In this document: piece by piece, positions 34,769 to 45,500 of the stretch
Layout: every line of letters begins with the position of its first letter
Numbering within the stretch: position 1 is the stretch's first letter
Assembly (NCBI GenBank): GCA_024180945.1
Contig: JAKSGN010000035.1
Span: forward strand, 2,418,001 to 2,482,000
DNA length: 64,000 bases
Reading direction: 5' to 3'
Origin: Macrophomina tecta
Taxonomy: Eukaryota > Ascomycota > Dothideomycetes > Botryosphaeriales > Botryosphaeriaceae
Notes under the pieces: model-generated
Told to the model about the DNA's origin: nothing
Database searches by the model: none
The model's input: the letters and a program-made list of their open reading frames with translations, nothing else
Position numbers and translations under genes: made by a program

Positions 34769-36892
34769 ATGCCTCTTCGCACACTTTCCTGGGCACCAGT
34801 CGTCCCGGACCGTTTCCGCTATGACGGACTCCCAGGATCGTACAGCATCCGCCTTCTCGAGTTGCTCGGAATCGACCGAACGACCGAACGCCTGCACTGC
34901 CGGCTCCAAGCGGAGTTCCTCGGCGACTGCCCGCCCTTCGATGCGCTCTCATACTCCTGGAAAGACCCTATCCTCACGGACGCCGAAGTTGAGAGCCTCC
35001 GCGACGATCCCGACAGGCCGGACAGTTTCCACGAGATCATCTGCAACGGCTATTCCCAGCTCATCAGCGAGAACCTGTACCAGGCGCTCTACCAGCTATG
35101 CCGATCCGGGCACAGGCGCCCGCTGTGGACTGACGCGCTCTGCATCAACCAGCTCGCGCTGGACGAGCGCGCGGAGCAGGTGGCCATGATGGGCGACATC
35201 TACGCCACCGCCGCGCGAGTCATCGTCTGGCTCGGTCCGGAGACGCCCGACATCCCAAACGTGCTGTGGATACATACCGAATTCTTCCAGGTGCTGGAGC
35301 GGATGGCGCAGCGGATCGGGTTCGAGAAGACGGTGGCGCGGTCGCCGCTCGATAAGAACTTCCTCAAAGATCTCGGCCTGGATATCCCGTTGATCGAGTG
35401 GTACCATCGGTGGTGGTCTTATTTTGAGTTCTTCAGGCGGAGGCGATGGTTCTACCGGGCGTGGATCGTGCAGGAGGTCGCGCTGGCGAGAGAAGTTCAG
35501 GTGCTGTGCGGATCTGTCGAGTTGCCCTGGAACGCCATGTGGGCGCTGGCCAGGATCGTGTGTGGCTCTGGTTGGGCGCAGTCCCTGGCACCCATGGAAC
35601 AGCTCCGCAAGCAAGCTGGCCTCGGAGAACTTGATGGCATTTGGTTAATGCAAAGCGTGTATCGTGCTGACGGTCCGTTCGACACTAACACAGGCGGTTT
35701 TAGATATCGAAACGGTAGAGTATGGGGAGCTCGAACGGATGAGGAGTTCTGGTGCTGCTACCTCATGTGGGCCATGTCGACCATCCGCGAACAGGAGGCC
35801 AAGTACGCCGTCGATCACGTCTACGCTATTCTCGGTATTGTGAACAGATTTTGGCCGGAAGATCGCCCAAAATTAGTGGTTCCTGATTATGAATTGAGCC
35901 CGCAAGACGTTTTCCGCGACGTTGCCGGTGTTCTTTTGACCCGAATTCCTCTCCTTGCACTGCTGTCCGAAGTGGAGCATGACATCGAAAAAGAAGACCC
36001 TGGCCTGCCATCTTGGGTACCAGACTGGAGCGCACCGGGCTGTGGAATGGTCCGATTCGGGTGGTCAGTTGTACAAGGAATCCCAGTATATGATTCTAGT
36101 CTTGTGACCAGCTTTAATGGGCCTGCATGCGTCATCAGAGGCACAACACTCCGCGTCTGTGGCGCAGTCTTTGATTCTGTGGCGGAGGTAGGGGAGATCA
36201 CCAACATTATGACCTCTTCGCATTGGATAATGCCTTGTATCGACATGTGCAAAAGAATGGACAAGGTATATCCGACAACTGGACAAGGACGGCAGGAAGT
36301 TCTCTGGAGAACCATGGTCGCGAACCAACTTGGGGAACATGAGTATCCCGCGCCCGCTGGATCTGAGCTTTCGTTCAGAGACTGGGCACGGATCAATTTG
36401 GCCTTAGGGCTTTACAAACGCCAGTCAAACGGGGAACCTTGCGCACAGTACCTGGAGAGCCTTTCCTGTCTGGATTCCTTCTGCCCAGATGAGCAGCCTT
36501 CGCTTCTCCCATCCAAAGAGCAAGTTGTCTCCTTCGCAAATGTGCTGGAGAGTGGTCTGGAAAAACTTGGAATTGATGACAGTGATGAAATTCTGGACTT
36601 CATTAAAGAAGGCGAGGGAAGAAGCACGGAATACGGCTCGAGAATCAGTACAACAGGAGGGTCGCGAAGACTCTACAGGACAACTCAAGGCTTTCTTGGT
36701 CTTGGGCCTGGCTCAATCAAAAAGGGCGACATCGTTTGCATGATACAAGGCGGGAGGGTGCCGTATATTCTGAGGAAGCATGCAGTCAGATCAGGGTGGA
36801 AACTCGTTGGGGAGGCTTACCTTCACGGATTCATGCATGGAGAAATGGTCGCAGCTGTGCAGGGCACAGTCGAAGAGATGGATATCATTTGA
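34769..36892 (+). CDS. HET-domain (heterokaryon incompatibility) protein
   Basis: Member of the HET family, TIR-like domains that execute cell death when genetically different hyphae fuse. Single exon of 707 aa from the ATG at 34769. All three hallmark blocks are present in order: FDALSYSWKDP (about 57-67), PLWTDALCINQ (118-128) and MGDIYATAARVIVWLGPE (141-158). The long C-terminal half contains KYAVDHVYAILGIVNRF and GLPSWVPDWSAP, usual in large HET proteins, and ends in a segment with FLGLGPGSIKKGDIVCMIQGG. There is no NACHT or WD-repeat module. An upstream in-frame ATG at 34601 is rejected because the extension crosses the TA repeat. An intact frame suggests a functional gene; the recognition partner is unknown. 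Confidence 0.92.
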   Translation: MPLRTLSWAPVVPDRFRYDGLPGSYSIRLLELLGIDRTTERLHCRLQAEFLGDCPPFDALSYSWKDPILTDAEVESLRDDPDRPDSFHEIICNGYSQLISENLYQALYQLCRSGHRRPLWTDALCINQLALDERAEQVAMMGDIYATAARVIVWLGPETPDIPNVLWIHTEFFQVLERMAQRIGFEKTVARSPLDKNFLKDLGLDIPLIEWYHRWWSYFEFFRRRRWFYRAWIVQEVALAREVQVLCGSVELPWNAMWALARIVCGSGWAQSLAPMEQLRKQAGLGELDGIWLMQSVYRADGPFDTNTGGFRYRNGRVWGARTDEEFWCCYLMWAMSTIREQEAKYAVDHVYAILGIVNRFWPEDRPKLVVPDYELSPQDVFRDVAGVLLTRIPLLALLSEVEHDIEKEDPGLPSWVPDWSAPGCGMVRFGWSVVQGIPVYDSSLVTSFNGPACVIRGTTLRVCGAVFDSVAEVGEITNIMTSSHWIMPCIDMCKRMDKVYPTTGQGRQEVLWRTMVANQLGEHEYPAPAGSELSFRDWARINLALGLYKRQSNGEPCAQYLESLSCLDSFCPDEQPSLLPSKEQVVSFANVLESGLEKLGIDDSDEILDFIKEGEGRSTEYGSRISTTGGSRRLYRTTQGFLGLGPGSIKKGDIVCMIQGGRVPYILRKHAVRSGWKLVGEAYLHGFMHGEMVAAVQGTVEEMDII

Positions 36893-37687
36893 ACAAAAGA
36901 GCAGGAGGTCGAGCAAGTGGCGGGCCGACGGCCGGCTGCACTCAGAGCACGCCTGGGGGACGCCCATTAGCCTTCTGAGCCCCGTGTGCACGCGTGGAGA
37001 AAGAAGGAGAACGGACCTTGAGAGGCTAGCGCAAGGCACTCACGAGATGTTGTCATGGGAAGCAGGGGCGTGCTGGTGGCAGCCAATCGCTGGCTACGTG
37101 AAGGAGCCAAGCGCTGGACTGGCGAGACAAGAAGAGAATGCGTCCGCCACAAGGCTGTGTGGACCTCGAGCGACTCCCGATTGATCCGCACGCCAAGCTG
37201 CGCCCCCGGCCCGAGCGGCAGTGCGGCCTGATGGCGGCTGACGAAATCCTCCTCAACCCAACCTTCATAGCGGGCTTCCTCAGGGCTTCCAAGAGCAAAG
37301 CGATAGTCCTTGAGCGTGCAGAGGAGATCGCGTTACCTGGAATCGCAACAGAATTGAATTCCAGTAGATGCATCTCTATGCGAGGCGGATTTGTACCGAG
37401 AGTAAGAGCGTACGCAGGCCCCGAGGCTGAGGACAGCCCCGGAATGGGCTCAGCCGCAGCCGTCGACGTGTGGTTCGCCGCCCATGGCGCAGACCCCCCT
37501 CGTTCGTAAGCAATCTAGTGGCGGGGTCGTCGGGTCAGACGTCAAGTCCTTATATCTGGCGCTTGCCTTCCAACTCAGCTTCTCCTCATACAACCTTTCT
37601 TATCCGATCAACTCCCATTAACCATTAGCACACTTGTCGGCATTACTTGGAATTGCATCATCTGTCTTTCGACACTGTCAATTGAAG
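36893..37687. other. Intergenic region between HET and glycine-zipper genes
   Basis: 0.8 kb. A 123-codon frame at 37138-37509 has no recognisable domain, and I do not call it. The final 150 bp (with TTATATC near 37549) should be the promoter and leader of the glycine-zipper gene. Confidence 0.5.
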
Positions 37688-38360
37688 ATGTCCGACCCAT
37701 ACAACCAATACCCCAACCAATACGGCTCTCCAGCCCCGGGCGGCTACGGAACACCTCAGGGCTATCCTTCTCAACAAAGCTCCTACCCGCAACAAGGCGG
37801 TTACCCACCGCCTCAGCAATACGGCCAGGCAGATCCGAATCAGTACAACCAGCAGGCTTATCAACAAAATCAACAGACCTACGGTGGCTACGGACCCCCA
37901 GCCCAAGGCGGATTTTACGGCGCCGGCCAGCAGGGTCCTGATTATAGCCAGCAACAGCAGGGCCAGTAGTAAGTTCCTTCGCAACCTTCGCTATCTGCAA
38001 TTCTGACATTCGTCAAGCGGCTACAATGATCCAAACCGTGGTTACAACCAAGCACCTTCGCAACAGTTTCCTCAACAGGGCGCCTACAGTCAGAATCCGT
38101 ACCCGGCGGACCCCAATGCCACAGGTGCTTATCCCCAGCACAACCAGTACGGAGCAACTGATCCCGCCCAGGCTGGCGAGGGAGACCGAGGTCTGATGGG
38201 CGCCCTGGCCGGTGGTGCTGCCGGTGCTTACGGAGGTAACAAGTGGGGCAACCACCCTATAATTGGCGGTATTGTTGGGGCCGTTCTCGGCAGCAAAGCT
38301 GAAGACAAGTTGAAAGAGCGTCATAACAAGCCTCACAGTGGTGGATTTGGCAAGTGGTAG
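37688..38360 (+). CDS. Prion-like Q/Y/G-rich protein with C-terminal glycine zipper
   Basis: Two exons, 37688-37968 and 38018-38360 (49-bp intron), encode 207 aa. The first ~140 residues are almost entirely Gln, Tyr, Gly, Pro, Asn and Ser (many QQGGYPPPQQYG-type units), the composition of prion-like phase-separating regions. The C-terminal part is a glycine-zipper segment (GLMGALAGGAAGAYGGNKWG, then GGIVGAVLGSKAEDKLKERH). This type of Gly-spaced hairpin is known from membrane-inserting or membrane-associated proteins (glycine zipper 2TM type). Function in fungi is not established to my knowledge. No signal peptide. It lies downstream of the HET gene on the same strand; whether that matters is unknown. 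Confidence 0.85.
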
Positions 38361-38643
38361 AATGCATCGGCTTATCTTAGGGTTCTTCATACTTCTCTGT
38401 TCCGTTTACGACATTTACATGAGTACGGGTTCTGGGAATTCTTGAGGTCATTAATGGCGCAAAGGCGGTACCGTTTACGATAGTCCCATACTTAGAGCTT
38501 TCGGCGCAGGGAGCTTATCACATATTTAATTATTTGACCTCAGTTCTTACAATATGTGTGTTGTGGCAGTGAACATGTCTTGGGGCACGCGGACGATATC
38601 CAAAGGCCTCCAAAAAGACGGCAGGGAAAGAGTAGCCCGTCGC

Positions 38644-39174
38644 CTATAACCTCGCCTTGCTACTTTGGTCCGCCACGATTTTCTCCAGCCCTTCTCTAAG
38701 CCTGTTACTCATCCCGTCTTTCGCCGGCTTCCTCGATTCTCTGTCCACAAAGACATGTACGAACTCTCCCACGGCCCGTGCCTCCTCGATGCCGCTCTCG
38801 AAGACGCCGATCTCATATGTGACCGAGCTCTTCCCCAGTTTATTCACTCTTAGCGCCAGGTCTGCTACAGCAGGGAAGCCGAGAGGTGCGAAATAGTCAC
38901 AGTGCGAGTGGACGACGAGGCCGATTTGCGGGGAGGAGGGTGGGTGCAGCCCGCAGTGCTGGACGAGGTAGGTGTTGACTACGGAGTCGAAGAGGAAGTA
39001 GTATTGACTGTTGTTCATATGGTCGTACATATCATTGTCGCTCCTGCAGGGAAGAAGTCAGCGGCAAGTCGACAGAGCTGTGGTTCACGGTGAACCTGGC
39101 TACCATCTGGTCCGATACTCAAGGTGGAACTGGTAGTCGCTTCGACGCCGCGCTTTGAGCTGTGCTTGAGCCAT
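38644..39174 (-). CDS. Hot-dog fold acyl-CoA thioesterase (4HBT family)
   Basis: Small thioesterase expected to hydrolyse acyl-CoA esters. Exons on the minus strand, 39174-39104 and 39043-38644 (60-bp intron), encode 156 aa. The 71-nt first exon was found by phase: it ends EYRTRW and splices into SDNDMYDHMNNSQYYFLFD, rebuilding the 4HBT signature RWSDNDMYDHMNN with the catalytic Asp region. VVHSHCDYFAPLGFP and SVTYEIGVFE are the later strands of the fold. No clear presequence is visible, so the compartment is undecided. Divergent from the pseudouridine synthase gene, 392 bp apart. Confidence 0.88.
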
Positions 39175-39566
39175 GTTTGACGATTCCCAGCCGAGTGATT
39201 GGCGATAAGGATGAGAGGGATCGGGGACACGCAGGCACGTCGCGCATCGTGTTCCTACATGGCGCTTGCCGGCACACCGAGATGGACGATCGAGGAGATG
39301 ACGGCAGCCGGCCGAGGTTCAGTGCTCGCTGGACCAGGGTTCGCACGATAAGATAAGATTGATTTTCGCGCGCGTATTCCCCTCCACCAAAAAGTTCAGA
39401 CGCGACCTTCAGTCACGCCTCACGCCTCCTCAGCTTCCCATCGTGTGCCTGTCTGCAGTCGCTCTTTCTTTCGGCCCTCATTTTTCACTCCCCCGCCACT
39501 CTGGCACCCTCCCCGCGCATCCTCGCCCACCTGGTCCGCCGAGGCCGCATCGCAGGTCCTCCTACC
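39175..39566. promoter_or_regulatory. Divergent promoter between thioesterase and pseudouridine synthase
   Basis: 392 bp between two start codons; the side of the synthase is C-rich and pyrimidine-rich. No specific element recognised. Confidence 0.45.
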
Positions 39567-41222
39567 ATGGCGCTCACACCCGTCGAAACCAAATCCCCAT
39601 GGCTGAGAGAAGAGGAGACGAAAGATAAGAAATCGGACGAGTTCCAGGAGCCTCCGGCCGTGATAACGACTCCGTGTGGCGACCTATGGCCGCGACCATA
39701 CTACCTCGAGAACGGGCTGCGCCGCGTCCAGCCCTACCACTTTACATACAACACCTACTGCAAGGAGAGATGGCGCGGAAGGGAACTATTGGATATATTC
39801 TCGAGCGAGTTCAGAGACAGGCCGGTCGAGTACTATGTACGTTGCGTCCTCTATCTCCAGGATGGAATATCTGGGCGAAGAGCTTGGAATCGGACCAACT
39901 ACCATGCAGCACGAGCGCGCATGGAGGCAGAGACAAACAAGAACAGCTGCAGAACCAGACCAGCTAACAACCCACCCACCTAGAAAGAAGGCATCGAGTC
40001 CGGCACCATCGTCGTCAATGGCAAGCCCGCCTCGTCGGTCCACCATATCGTCAAGAACGGCGACATCATCTCGCACACGATGCACCGGCACGAGCCGCCC
40101 GTAACCGCCGACCCCATCGGAGTCGTGCACGAGGACGCGGACATCATCGTCATCAACAAGCCGGCCGGCGTGCCCGTCCACCCGGCGGGCCGCTACAACT
40201 ACAATTCGGTCGTCGAGATCCTGCGCGCCGAGCGCGGCTACGCCTTCAACCCGTCGCCGTGCAACCGCCTCGACCGCCTGACCAGCGGCGTCATGTTCAT
40301 CGGCAAGAACCGCGCCGCCGCCGACGACCTGAGCGTGCAGATCAAGCAGCGCACCGTCAAGAAGGAGTACGTCGCCCGCGTCGTCGGCGAGTTCCCCGAA
40401 GGCGAGATCGTCTGCGAGAAGCCCATCTTGCAGATCTCGCCGAAGCTGGGGCTCAACCGCGTGCGCGCGAACGGCAAGGAGGCCCGGACCGTGTTCCGCC
40501 GGCTGGCCTACTACCCACCGAAGGAGGAGGAGGAGAAGAAGAAGAAGCAGGCGGACGCCGGCCTGAACGCGGATGCGGCGAAGGACGGTGCGGAGGCGGA
40601 GGGCAAGCCGTGGAAGCGGCTGCGTGGCTACAGTATCGTCCGCTGCATGCCGCTCACCGGCCGCACGCACCAGATCCGCGTGCATCTGCAGTTCCTGGGC
40701 CATCCCATCTCAAACGACCCTATTTACGCCAATCAGCGCGTCTTTGGCCCCGACCTCGCCGCCTCCGACGAACATTCCGACGATGACGACGATATCATGA
40801 CCCGTCTGGCGAAGATGGGCAAGTCGGAGGTGGCAGAGGCGGTGGCGTACCATGATGAGATGGTCGATGAGTATAATAAGCGCAAGGCCGAGAAACTAAC
40901 GGGTGAGAAGTGCGAGGTGTGCAAGACGCCTCTGTATAGTGACCCTGGCGCGCATGAGTTGGGCATTTACCTGCATGCGCGCAAGTACGCTTGTGAGGAG
41001 GGCCGCTGGAGCTATGAGACGCCGCTGCCGGCCTGGGCGCTGCCGCCGGAAGGCTATGAAGGGCCGATGGAGGCCACGGTTGAGTCAGACCCGTTGGCGG
41101 CTGATTTGGCAAGGTTAGGCCTGAATGAAGATGGGACGGTGAAGGAGGAGAGGAAGAAGGCTGAGGATAGGGAGGCAGAGACGGAGGAGAAAGAGCAGCC
41201 CGCCGTTGCAGTAGCTGCATAG
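39567..41222 (+). CDS. RluA-family pseudouridine synthase (Pus8/Pus9-like)
   Basis: Converts uridine to pseudouridine in RNA; the fungal relatives Rib2/Pus8 and Pus9 modify U32 of cytosolic or mitochondrial tRNAs. Exons 39567-39836 and 39984-41222 (147-bp intron) give 502 aa. The first ~150 residues contain the S4-like GIESGTIVVNGKPAS segment. The catalytic motif reads CNRLDRLTSGVMFIG; the catalytic Asp is in RLD, with Asn where bacterial RluA has His. VEKEYVA-like KKEYVARVVGEF and MPLTGRTHQIRVHLQFLGHP are the other family blocks. A Lys/Glu insertion interrupts the domain (KEEEEKKKKQ). A C-terminal module with CEVCKTPLYSDP and LHARKYACEEGRWSYETP follows, which I associate with the fungal Pus9 group. 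No deaminase domain, so not a full Rib2. Localisation unclear. Confidence 0.9.
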
Positions 41223-41566
41223 AAATCATAGCCCATTTAATATGTTGGAGGGGATATAATGACAAGAAAGACGCCATTATGATCAAATTCGCAAGATCAG
41301 CCCATATCTTACGTACGGTGCTTAAACATAACCGACCTGGAACCAGGCATGACCATGAGCACAAAAGATGCAGGGGAGCTCGACGTAGCATGCCCAAAAA
41401 AAAAAAAAAAAAGATTTCTACTGCTCTATCCACATCCCTTCCGCAGCATAAGACTCAATAGAAGATTACTGCTACTTTGTATCCGAAGGACCCCTTTTCT
41501 ATGGGCTCTCCGGACTCTTTATAATACAGTTCATCTACCAACCTTCGCTCTCCCCCATCCGCTACT
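41223..41566. other. Convergent 3' spacer with A-tract
   Basis: 344 bp between the stop codons of the pseudouridine synthase (+) and the secreted protein (-). It contains an A(17) run at 41396-41412. No gene seen. Confidence 0.55.
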
Positions 41567-42013
41567 TCACCCATAAAAACACTTCACGCTGCTCACCCGC
41601 CCATCGATCCCCCAACTCGCCGTCTTCGGCGTCCCCGGATACTTGAACCTGAACTTGGGCTCGGCGCCCGTGCAGCCGGCGTTGCTGTACAGGATGCAGT
41701 AGAAGGCGCCGCGGTCCGGCCCGAACGAATTGATGTTGTCGTTCCACCCTTGCTGGAAGTTCATGCACTTGCCGACCGTGACGAGCGTGTGCGCGCACGG
41801 CCCCTTCCAGTCGTCGTTGCGGCAGTAGTAGATGCCGGCGGCGAGGCGCTTGTCGAGCGCGGGCGTTGTGGCGTCGTTGTCGGCCACGGTTAGGGGGCCT
41901 TCTTGGATGGGCCCGGTGATGGAGGGGTAAGCGGGGGGAAGGGCGGAGGCAAGAGTTGTGCTGATGCTCGTGAGGATGAGAGAGACGAATGTTGTGGAGG
42001 TGGTGAGTTTCAT
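41567..42013 (-). CDS. Small secreted six-cysteine protein
   Basis: Single exon, 148 aa. The N terminus (MKLTTSTTFVSLILTSIS) is a clear signal peptide with likely cleavage after the Ala-Ser-Ala near residue 24. A propeptide follows, ending at a dibasic Kex2-type site (LDKR, residues 53-56). The mature ~92 residues hold all six cysteines (about 64, 73, 83, 106, 114 and 145), enough for three disulphides. The pattern GWNDNINSFGPDRGAFYC..LYSNAGCTG faintly recalls beta/gamma-crystallin-like Greek-key motifs found in some fungal secreted proteins; this is tentative. Size, cysteines and processing site fit an apoplastic effector candidate or an antimicrobial-type protein, but activity is unknown. 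Confidence 0.85.
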   Translation of the reverse strand: MKLTTSTTFVSLILTSISTTLASALPPAYPSITGPIQEGPLTVADNDATTPALDKRLAAGIYYCRNDDWKGPCAHTLVTVGKCMNFQQGWNDNINSFGPDRGAFYCILYSNAGCTGAEPKFRFKYPGTPKTASWGIDGRVSSVKCFYG

Positions 42014-42552
42014 GGTTTCTGCGCGCTCGTGATTACTTGTTCGTTGTGTTTAGCGATGGACTGGGGTAAGTGGGCTGGGTTTGGGGCAGGAGGGGCACTG
42101 GGGGAGGCGTTGAGTGAATGATATATTTTGACTTCAGGTAACAAAGAAAATGGCTTCAGAAGACTGTGGATAAAGGATAACATCAGAGATGACCAGTTCG
42201 AGCCGGTATTGTTAATGATGGTTGAGGGTGAGGACAATACTAAGGGACAATATCAAAAAAAAAAAAAAAAAAAAAAGCCTTGGCAATCAAGACTGGGCTG
42301 AAGCGCCCCAGCGGCGACTGTAAATTCCCAAGTAGCGAGTACGGACTATCTAATTTAAACCAGAATCACTGGTGAAAATATCCCAGGAAGACGAAGAGCA
42401 TGGTATCACCAGCTTCCAGAACCCTATTGGATTTCCATGTTAGTTCTCAACAGAAGAACCACAATGATCAGAACTCAGCTCCTGATTGTAGTAAGTACCT
42501 ATTGCTGCTTTTGTTCCCAAATCTGTAACTTCCATCCGCTAATACCAGCATC
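42014..42552. other. Intergenic region with A-tract
   Basis: 0.54 kb upstream of the secreted-protein gene and downstream of the helicase stop codon. An A(22) run lies at 42255-42276. It should contain the promoter of the secreted-protein gene. No other feature seen. Confidence 0.55.
42255..42276. repeat. A(22) homopolymer tract
   Basis: Uninterrupted run of A about 240 bp upstream of the secreted-protein start codon. Possibly a nucleosome-depleting element; it could equally be neutral. Confidence 0.9.
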
Positions 42553-45500
42553 TCACCGGTCTAGACCGTCCAACTCAACCAATTTTCTCACGATGCCAAC
42601 AATATCACTTCCGGCCAGGTCCATACCCGGATCGTCGATCTTCCTCGCCAACGCCTCATCTAGCATCATGCGGAGCCGAGAGACCAGCACACCAATGCGT
42701 GCCCAGCCACGCAGACGCAGCCATCCATCAACAACCACACCGCGGCCCATGGTATCGAGCGTGATAGGCCCCGAGAAGAGGAGGAGAGAGTAGGTATTAA
42801 ACGCTAGCAAAGACACGTCAGTATACTCGATGAGAGCCCAAGGGGAGGAGAATCTATCAACTTACGTGTCAAATCTCTGATGAAGATCTTGCTTGTGGCC
42901 ATCTTAGTGAAGTAGCTCATAAACGCGGCACCACTGGGGAAGCCTTGGGCATCAAAGAGCGTCGAACTCGGGTGCACAAACACTCTGCCATTGTCCTGGT
43001 TAAAGTATTTGATGGTTCTCGCCTCCGGGTCCAGCTCCACCGCGCCGGACACCGACGCAGCAAACTTCTTGTCCGGGAAGTCGATACGAGCGATCTGGGG
43101 ATTGAAGGAGCCGGCGATGAGAGCGCGGAGGAGCGCGTCGTTGGCGTTATGGAGGTTGAGTGAGGCTGTTTCCTGTGCGGCGGATGCACCGTAGGAAGAG
43201 TAACGCAGAGGGATAAAGCCCGTCTCTTGCAGGGATGAGAGGTATTGCCGCCGGTTGGACGTAATATCGTTGAGGGTCTGCGTACTTAGGAAATTTTGCT
43301 CACACCAAGCGCGAAGGTCTCGCGGGGAGATTCCCTTTTCCTTAAGTCCAGTCCAGTGCTCATACGCACGTAGATCAGCGACAAGATCACCCTGCCCCTT
43401 CCCGAACGACGAGCGAGCTGCTTTAGATTCTTCGCGCTTGGCCTGGGGGGACACGAAGGGGCTGCGGACCGTGAGGATGGAGGCCATGGTCAGGCACGAT
43501 TCAAGACAGCCAAACGTTGCGCCATAAACCATGAGCTTTGCGCAGCGAAGATCTGCGGGTACAACAGAAAGATGCCTTCCGAGTGCTGTCATCTCTTCGC
43601 CATCGATGGCGCCCATCCGTCCAAGAAGCTCTAAGGCACCTTCCACTGCAACACTGTCCGGTGGGGTTAGCGCCCCGGCAAGAAAGCTGGCAACATCCTT
43701 GACTCCCATGGCCTTGACGGAAAGGCAGAGTTGCTCCAACGGGACGCGTCGGATTTCTGGATCTGGCCTTTCCAACATCTTGTCTCTTTCAACGTTTCTC
43801 GTGTAGAGCTTGTAGCAGATACCGGCTCGGACACGACCTGCACGACCTCGGCGTTGTTTGCACGCAGCACGTGAGGCCCAGGTCTCGGCGAGCTTTACCA
43901 TGTTGTTGGAAGGATCAAAGCTGGTTTCTTTGACCCTACCCGTGTCAATGACAGCCACGACGTCTTCAATCGTGATCGAAGTCTCAGCGACATTGGTAGA
44001 TGCAATGACCTTCCGCTTGCCCTTCGGAGGAGGGGGGAATACACGTCGCTGTTCAGCAGGGAGCAGAGAGGCGTGAAGCGGGAGTGCGTGAAGATTAGGC
44101 ATCGGGCGAAGAGCCTATCTGGTGTCAGCGTTGGCCATGAATGCAAGTGATTCGATGAAGTTTACCTGCAGTGTCCTATCTATCTCCATAGTTCCAGGGA
44201 GAAATATAAGGATTGCACCATCTTGTGGCCCTAATTGAGCATCGATGTACTGAACAGTCTGGGCAATCAGATCGTAGTTGATCCGCATACCCATACCTCT
44301 CAGCGTGCCACCAATGGTCTTCTGAGATTCCTCATCCTCCCAATCCTCATCTGCCGAGTGGCCATTGAAACCAGACATGCGAATGACATCATCAACGTAA
44401 TAATCGGTCACTGGGTGTGTCCGGCCTGCGATCTCCACCATGCCAACCTCACCAACGGCGGGCTTAAAGTAAGACGCAAAAACGTCCGCATCAAGCGTAG
44501 CGCTCATGAGGATGACTCTAAGGTCTTTGCGCTTCTTCAACACATCTCGCAACAAGACGAGGAGGAAATCAGTGTCCAGGCTTCGCTCGTGCACTTCGTC
44601 AACTACCACATGGGTAATGTCAGCCAGGGAAGCTATGACATCCTCAGGTCGTCCGCCAGATGTCTGGAGGCGCCGGAGTAAGACACCAGTAGTCATGAAA
44701 GTAAGTTTTGTGACCCCCGGCTTATTTCTCGATTCGCCACGGATGGAGTATCCGACTTCGTCACCAACGGCAGTGCAGCGTTCATCGGCCACTCTATCAG
44801 CCAGACCTAGCGCAGAGATACGCCTCGGCTGTGTACAAACAATGTTGGCGGCCTCACCAAGCTGGCGCTGAATCATGTCATCAAGGATGAACTGGACCGA
44901 TTGAGTAGACTTGCCGGAACCAGTCTCTCCGGAGATAATAACCACTTGATGCTTGTTGACAGCATCCACAATAGCCTGCTGCAAGTTCCAGGCAGGCAAG
45001 TTCTCTCGTGCACGAAGCATGCGTTGCTGCGCTGGTGAGGTCTGTCTTTCTTGCCACTGCTCAAGTATGCGTTGACTGACTGCAGAGCCTGGTCGAAGGT
45101 TCACTGGCTTTGGCCGACGCTGCCTTCTCTCCTTCTGTTTGACCTCTTCGGCATAGATACCAGCATCAGCAGCAGAGATCGCGGAAGATACATCGGTTAG
45201 TCGTCCTGGATTTTCGACAATGGCGGGAATCTTATGCTCCATCCAGTCAACGATGTTAAAGATCATTTGCTCTCCAATAAAGTTCTCTTTCGCATGATTC
45301 GACGCTTGCCTGATAATGCTGAGTCGAATATAGGCGGGTATTTTTGCTTCGACAGAGATGATAGGCAGAACGTTCGGATATGGTCCCACGGGCTTGCGGA
45401 CTTTGAGGGAATATTCGGTTTTCGTACCATCTGAGACTTCCAAAAGGATTTGACACTGATCTGCACCAATAGCAGAATACCGCTCGTCGTAAATTGAAGC

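Noticed and set aside
36988..36995. Single ACGCGT as an MBF site before the glycine-zipper gene
   Set aside because: A lone palindromic hexamer is expected many times by chance in 64 kb.
37138..37509. 123-codon frame upstream of the glycine-zipper gene
   Set aside because: No domain, no supporting context and no leader; cannot be told from chance.
39786..40703. 305-codon open frame on the minus strand
   Set aside because: Antisense to the pseudouridine synthase; no domain.
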